This document shows, one piece after another, positions 61,983 to 64,000 of a stretch of 64,000 nucleotides of DNA. A model generated the notes under the pieces. The model ran no database searches, was not told where the DNA came from, and saw nothing but the letters and a program-made list of their open reading frames with translations. Position 1 is the first letter of the stretch, and every line of letters begins with the position of its first letter. The position numbers and the translations under genes were made by a program. Source of the DNA: Caballeronia sp. INDeC2 (GTDB lineage: Bacteria; Pseudomonadota; Gammaproteobacteria; Burkholderiales; Burkholderiaceae); contig NZ_JALQDG010000027.1 in assembly GCF_023631325.1 (NCBI RefSeq), forward strand, positions 248,001 to 312,000. The letters are read 5' to 3'.

Positions 61983-61999
61983 TGGCATAGCCCTTGCCT
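61983..61999 (+). promoter_or_regulatory. Sigma-54 promoter of the nitrate transporter gene
   Basis: TTGGCATAGCCCTTGCCT has GG at 61984-61985 and GC at 61996-61997 with exactly 10 bp between, the -24/-12 pattern of sigma-54. Transcription should start near 62009, just ahead of the leader hairpins. Confidence 0.85.
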
Positions 62000-62012
62000 T
62001 ATGTCTCGCCGT

Positions 62013-62090
62013 CGGATCAACGGCGATCCGTCCTGAATACAGCGCCCGGCAAGTGAAAACGTGCGGGCATCGGACAACGGCGTCCCCCGC
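62013..62090 (+). promoter_or_regulatory. ANTAR-type antiterminator RNA, two hexaloop hairpins
   Basis: Hairpin P1: CGGATC (62013-62018), loop AACGGC (62019-62024), GATCCG (62025-62030). Hairpin P2: lower stem GCGGG/CCCGC (62063-62067, 62086-62090), a 4-nt bulge, upper stem GGAC/GTCC, loop AACGGC (62076-62081). Both hexaloops have A at position 1 and G at position 4, the conserved pair of ANTAR target RNAs. P2 shares bases with the terminator that follows, so the two cannot form together. Confidence 0.85.
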
Positions 62091-62131
62091 TTCGGCTTCC
62101 CAGTCGAATGCGCGGGACGCCTTTCTTTTTT
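62079..62131 (+). terminator. Leader terminator (attenuator) of the nitrate transporter gene
   Basis: GGCGTCCC (62079-62086) pairs with GGGACGCC (62114-62121) and is followed by TTTCTTTTTT (62122-62131). It ends 12 bp before the transporter ATG, so it would block expression unless prevented by NasT bound to the overlapping P2 hairpin. Confidence 0.88.
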
Positions 62132-62142
62132 GCGGAAAGACG

Positions 62143-63468
62143 ATGGACAAAGCCACCCGGATCGATCTATTCAGCATGCGCAGCGCGCCGATGCGCGCCT
62201 TCCATCTCACATGGATGGCGTTCTTCGTCTGCTTCTTCGCGTGGTTCGCATGCGCGCCGCTGATGCCGCTCATCAAGCGCGAATATGGCCTCACGGCGGA
62301 TCAGGTCGCGAACATCAACATCGCGGCGGTGGCCGTGACGATTCTGGTGCGCCTCGTCGTCGGCCCGATGTGCGATCGCTTCGGCCCGCGAAAGGTGTAT
62401 AGCGCGCTCTTGCTCGCGGGCGCCGTGCCGGTGCTCGGCGCGGCGCTGTCCACAGGCTACGACAGCTTCCTGTGGTGCCGTCTGGCGATCGGTGCAATCG
62501 GCGCGAGCTTCGTCATTACGCAATACCACACGTCGGTGATGTTCGCGCCGAACGTCGTCGGCACCGCGAACGCGACGACGGCGGGCTGGGGCAACGCGGG
62601 CGCGGGCGCGGCGCAGGCGATCATTCCGCTCTTCGTCGCGGCCGCGATCGCGCTCGGCACGGGCGAAGCATCGGCATGGCGCGTCGCGTTGATCGTGCCG
62701 GGCATCGCGATGCCGGTGATGGCCTTCTTCTACTGGCGCTACACGCAAGACTGCCCGCAAGGCGATTTCGCGACGCTGCGCCGTGCAGGCATCGCAATCG
62801 ATGGCGGCAAGAAGGGCGGCTGGCAGAGTTTCCTCACCGCATGCTCGAACTATCGCGTGTGGATGTTGTTCGTGACCTATGGCGCGTGCTTCGGTGTCGA
62901 AGTGTTCATCCACAACATGGCGGCGGTGTACTACGTCGATCACTTCGATCTCACGCTCGGTCAGGCGGGCATGGCGGCGGGCAGCTTCGGCCTGCTCGCG
63001 CTCTTCGCCCGTGCGCTCGGCGGCTGGCTCTCCGATAAAGCCGCTGCGAAGAAAGGCCTCGATATCCGCGCGACGCTGCTCTTCGCATTGATCGCGGGCG
63101 AAGGCATCGGACTCTATGCGTTCGCGCATGCGCCGAGCGTCGTGCTCGCGATCGTATCGATGCTCACGTTCGGCCTCTTCACGCACATGGCCTGCGGTGC
63201 GACCTACGCGCTCGTGCCCTTCATCGATCGCAAGGCGCTCGGCGGCGTGGCCGGTGTGATCGGCGCCGGCGGCAATGTCGGGGCGGTCGCGGCGGGCTTT
63301 CTGATGAAGGGACTCGGCAACGCGCAGGCGACGCTCTCGATGCTCGGCGTGGTCGTCGCGGGCACGGCGCTGTGCGCGCTCGCGGTGCGCTTCTCTCCCG
63401 AGCACAAGGCACGCGAAGCGGCGTTGCGCGAAAGCGCGCTCGCAGCGAACAACGTCATCGCAAACTGA
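62143..63468 (+). CDS. NarK/NasA-type nitrate/nitrite transporter (MFS)
   Basis: A 441-aa major facilitator with 12 predicted membrane helices, in the nitrate-nitrite porter group. LTWMAFFVCFFAWFACAPLMPLIKREYGLT is the typical first segment. FVITQYHTSVMFAPNVVGTANATTAGWGNAGAG holds the first nitrate signature (Gly/Asn-rich), and GGVAGVIGAGGNVGAVAAGFL the second. ATG 62143 has GGAAAG upstream. It starts the nitrate operon and is followed by nirB 11 bp after its stop. Expression should need NtrC/sigma-54 and NasT. It is often called nasA in related genomes. Confidence 0.94.
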   Translation: MDKATRIDLFSMRSAPMRAFHLTWMAFFVCFFAWFACAPLMPLIKREYGLTADQVANINIAAVAVTILVRLVVGPMCDRFGPRKVYSALLLAGAVPVLGAALSTGYDSFLWCRLAIGAIGASFVITQYHTSVMFAPNVVGTANATTAGWGNAGAGAAQAIIPLFVAAAIALGTGEASAWRVALIVPGIAMPVMAFFYWRYTQDCPQGDFATLRRAGIAIDGGKKGGWQSFLTACSNYRVWMLFVTYGACFGVEVFIHNMAAVYYVDHFDLTLGQAGMAAGSFGLLALFARALGGWLSDKAAAKKGLDIRATLLFALIAGEGIGLYAFAHAPSVVLAIVSMLTFGLFTHMACGATYALVPFIDRKALGGVAGVIGAGGNVGAVAAGFLMKGLGNAQATLSMLGVVVAGTALCALAVRFSPEHKAREAALRESALAANNVIAN

Positions 63469-63479
63469 GAAGGCCCGTC

Positions 63480-64000
63480 ATGAAAATCGTCGTCATCGGC
63501 CACGGCATGGTCGGCCACAAGTTCCTCGAATGTCTCGCCGCGAGCGGCAATGAAGCGCTGCACGTGACGGTGCTGTGCGAAGAACCGCGCGCCGCGTATG
63601 ACCGCGTGCACTTGACCGAATTCTTCACGGGCAAGAGCGCGGATGATCTTTCGCTCGTCGAAGCAGGCTTCTTCGAGCGGTCGGGCTATGCGCTGAAGTT
63701 GAACGCGCGCGCGGTCGCCATCGATCGCGCGGCGCGCACGGTGACGGCGTCGACCGGCGACGTGCTGCCGTACGACAAGCTCGTGCTCGCGACCGGCTCA
63801 TATCCGTTCGTGCCGCCGGTCGAGGGCCGTGACCGCGACGGCTGCTTCGTGTATCGCACGATCGAGGATCTCGAAGCGATGGGATCGTTCGGCGCGCGCT
63901 CGAAGACGGGCACGGTGGTCGGCGGCGGTCTGCTGGGTCTCGAAGCGGCGAAGGCGCTACGCGACATGGGGCTCGAAACGCATGTGATCGAATTCGCGCC
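63480..64000 (+). CDS. nirB: NAD(P)H nitrite reductase large subunit, cut by window end
   Basis: The first 173 residues of an NirB-type assimilatory nitrite reductase, which reduces nitrite to ammonia with siroheme. IVVIGHGMVGHKFLECL is the FAD-binding GxGxxG, and GTVVGGGLLGLEAAKALRDMGLE the NAD(P)H-binding motif. YDRVHLTEFFTGKSADDL and ATGSYPFVPPVEGRDRDGCFVYRTIEDLEAM are typical for NirB. ATG 63480 has GAGAAGG upstream. The frame is open to the window end; the Fe-S and siroheme domains lie beyond it. Confidence 0.93.
   Translation, partial: MKIVVIGHGMVGHKFLECLAASGNEALHVTVLCEEPRAAYDRVHLTEFFTGKSADDLSLVEAGFFERSGYALKLNARAVAIDRAARTVTASTGDVLPYDKLVLATGSYPFVPPVEGRDRDGCFVYRTIEDLEAMGSFGARSKTGTVVGGGLLGLEAAKALRDMGLETHVIEFA

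Noticed and set aside
1..64000. Search by eye for tRNA, rRNA, CRISPR, phage genes and insertion sequences
   Set aside because: No cloverleaf-like tRNA, no rRNA stretch, no regularly spaced repeats, and no transposase or integrase frames were seen.

Overview
The window is a GC-rich (mid-60s percent by eye) bacterial chromosome segment with strong G/C bias at third codon positions, tight gene packing and many 4-bp stop/start overlaps. The gene families (large NAD-dependent glutamate dehydrogenase, host attachment protein, DUF3331, the DUF2760/Hsp70 pair, a bcsD-P-Q-A-B-Z-C cellulose cluster) suggest a member of the Burkholderiaceae, most like Paraburkholderia or Caballeronia. The genus is inference. 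I see no rRNA, tRNA, CRISPR array, prophage or insertion sequence.

Layout. 0-15 kb: a 5'-truncated phosphopantetheinyl transferase, a YgjP-like metallopeptidase, a small membrane hydrolase, a LEA14-like lipoprotein, a cupin, the 1621-aa glutamate dehydrogenase, a berberine-bridge type flavoprotein, a host attachment protein, a succinate CoA-transferase, and a divergent FUSC exporter / LysR pair. 15-19.6 kb: an iron uptake pair (TonB receptor plus PKHD hydroxylase) behind a Fur-box-like site, then a LysR regulator. 19.7-32.2 kb: the complete cellulose operon bcsD-bcsP-bcsQ-bcsA-bcsB-bcsZ-bcsC on the minus strand, ending near a 105-bp imperfect palindrome. 32.7-34.5 kb: a 65-aa orphan gene, an SDR protein and a DUF3331 protein. 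34.8-41 kb: a polyamine/opine-type ABC operon divergent from a MocR-type regulator. 41-50 kb: a TetR/DUF1348 pair with twin operators, a CorA-like transporter, a stand-alone receiver protein, CheV, a CBS protein, a lipid kinase with a metallophosphoesterase, and small enzymes. 50-58.9 kb: a hybrid histidine kinase, a Lys-rich 52-aa protein, the DUF2760-Hsp70-Hsp70 operon, and an adenosine-specific kinase. 59-64 kb: nitrate assimilation, with nasS, nasT and cobA on the minus strand and a NarK-type transporter and nirB (cut by the window end) on the plus strand.

How genes work together. The best-resolved circuit lies upstream of the nitrate transporter gene. Two GCAC-N7-GTGC sites (NtrC type) 21 bp apart precede a GG-N10-GC sigma-54 promoter. 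The short leader then carries two hairpins with identical AACGGC hexaloops, the second overlapping the left arm of an intrinsic terminator. This is the layout expected for antitermination by the ANTAR protein NasT, whose gene and that of its partner NasS lie about 1.4-3 kb away, beyond cobA. Cellulose synthesis should respond to c-di-GMP through the BcsA PilZ domain.

The strongest candidate for an under-described system is the three-gene DUF2760-Hsp70-Hsp70 operon. It encodes two divergent DnaK-type ATPases, one with a ~300-residue C-terminal extension, and a small protein with a hydrophobic N-terminus, with no J-protein or GrpE nearby.
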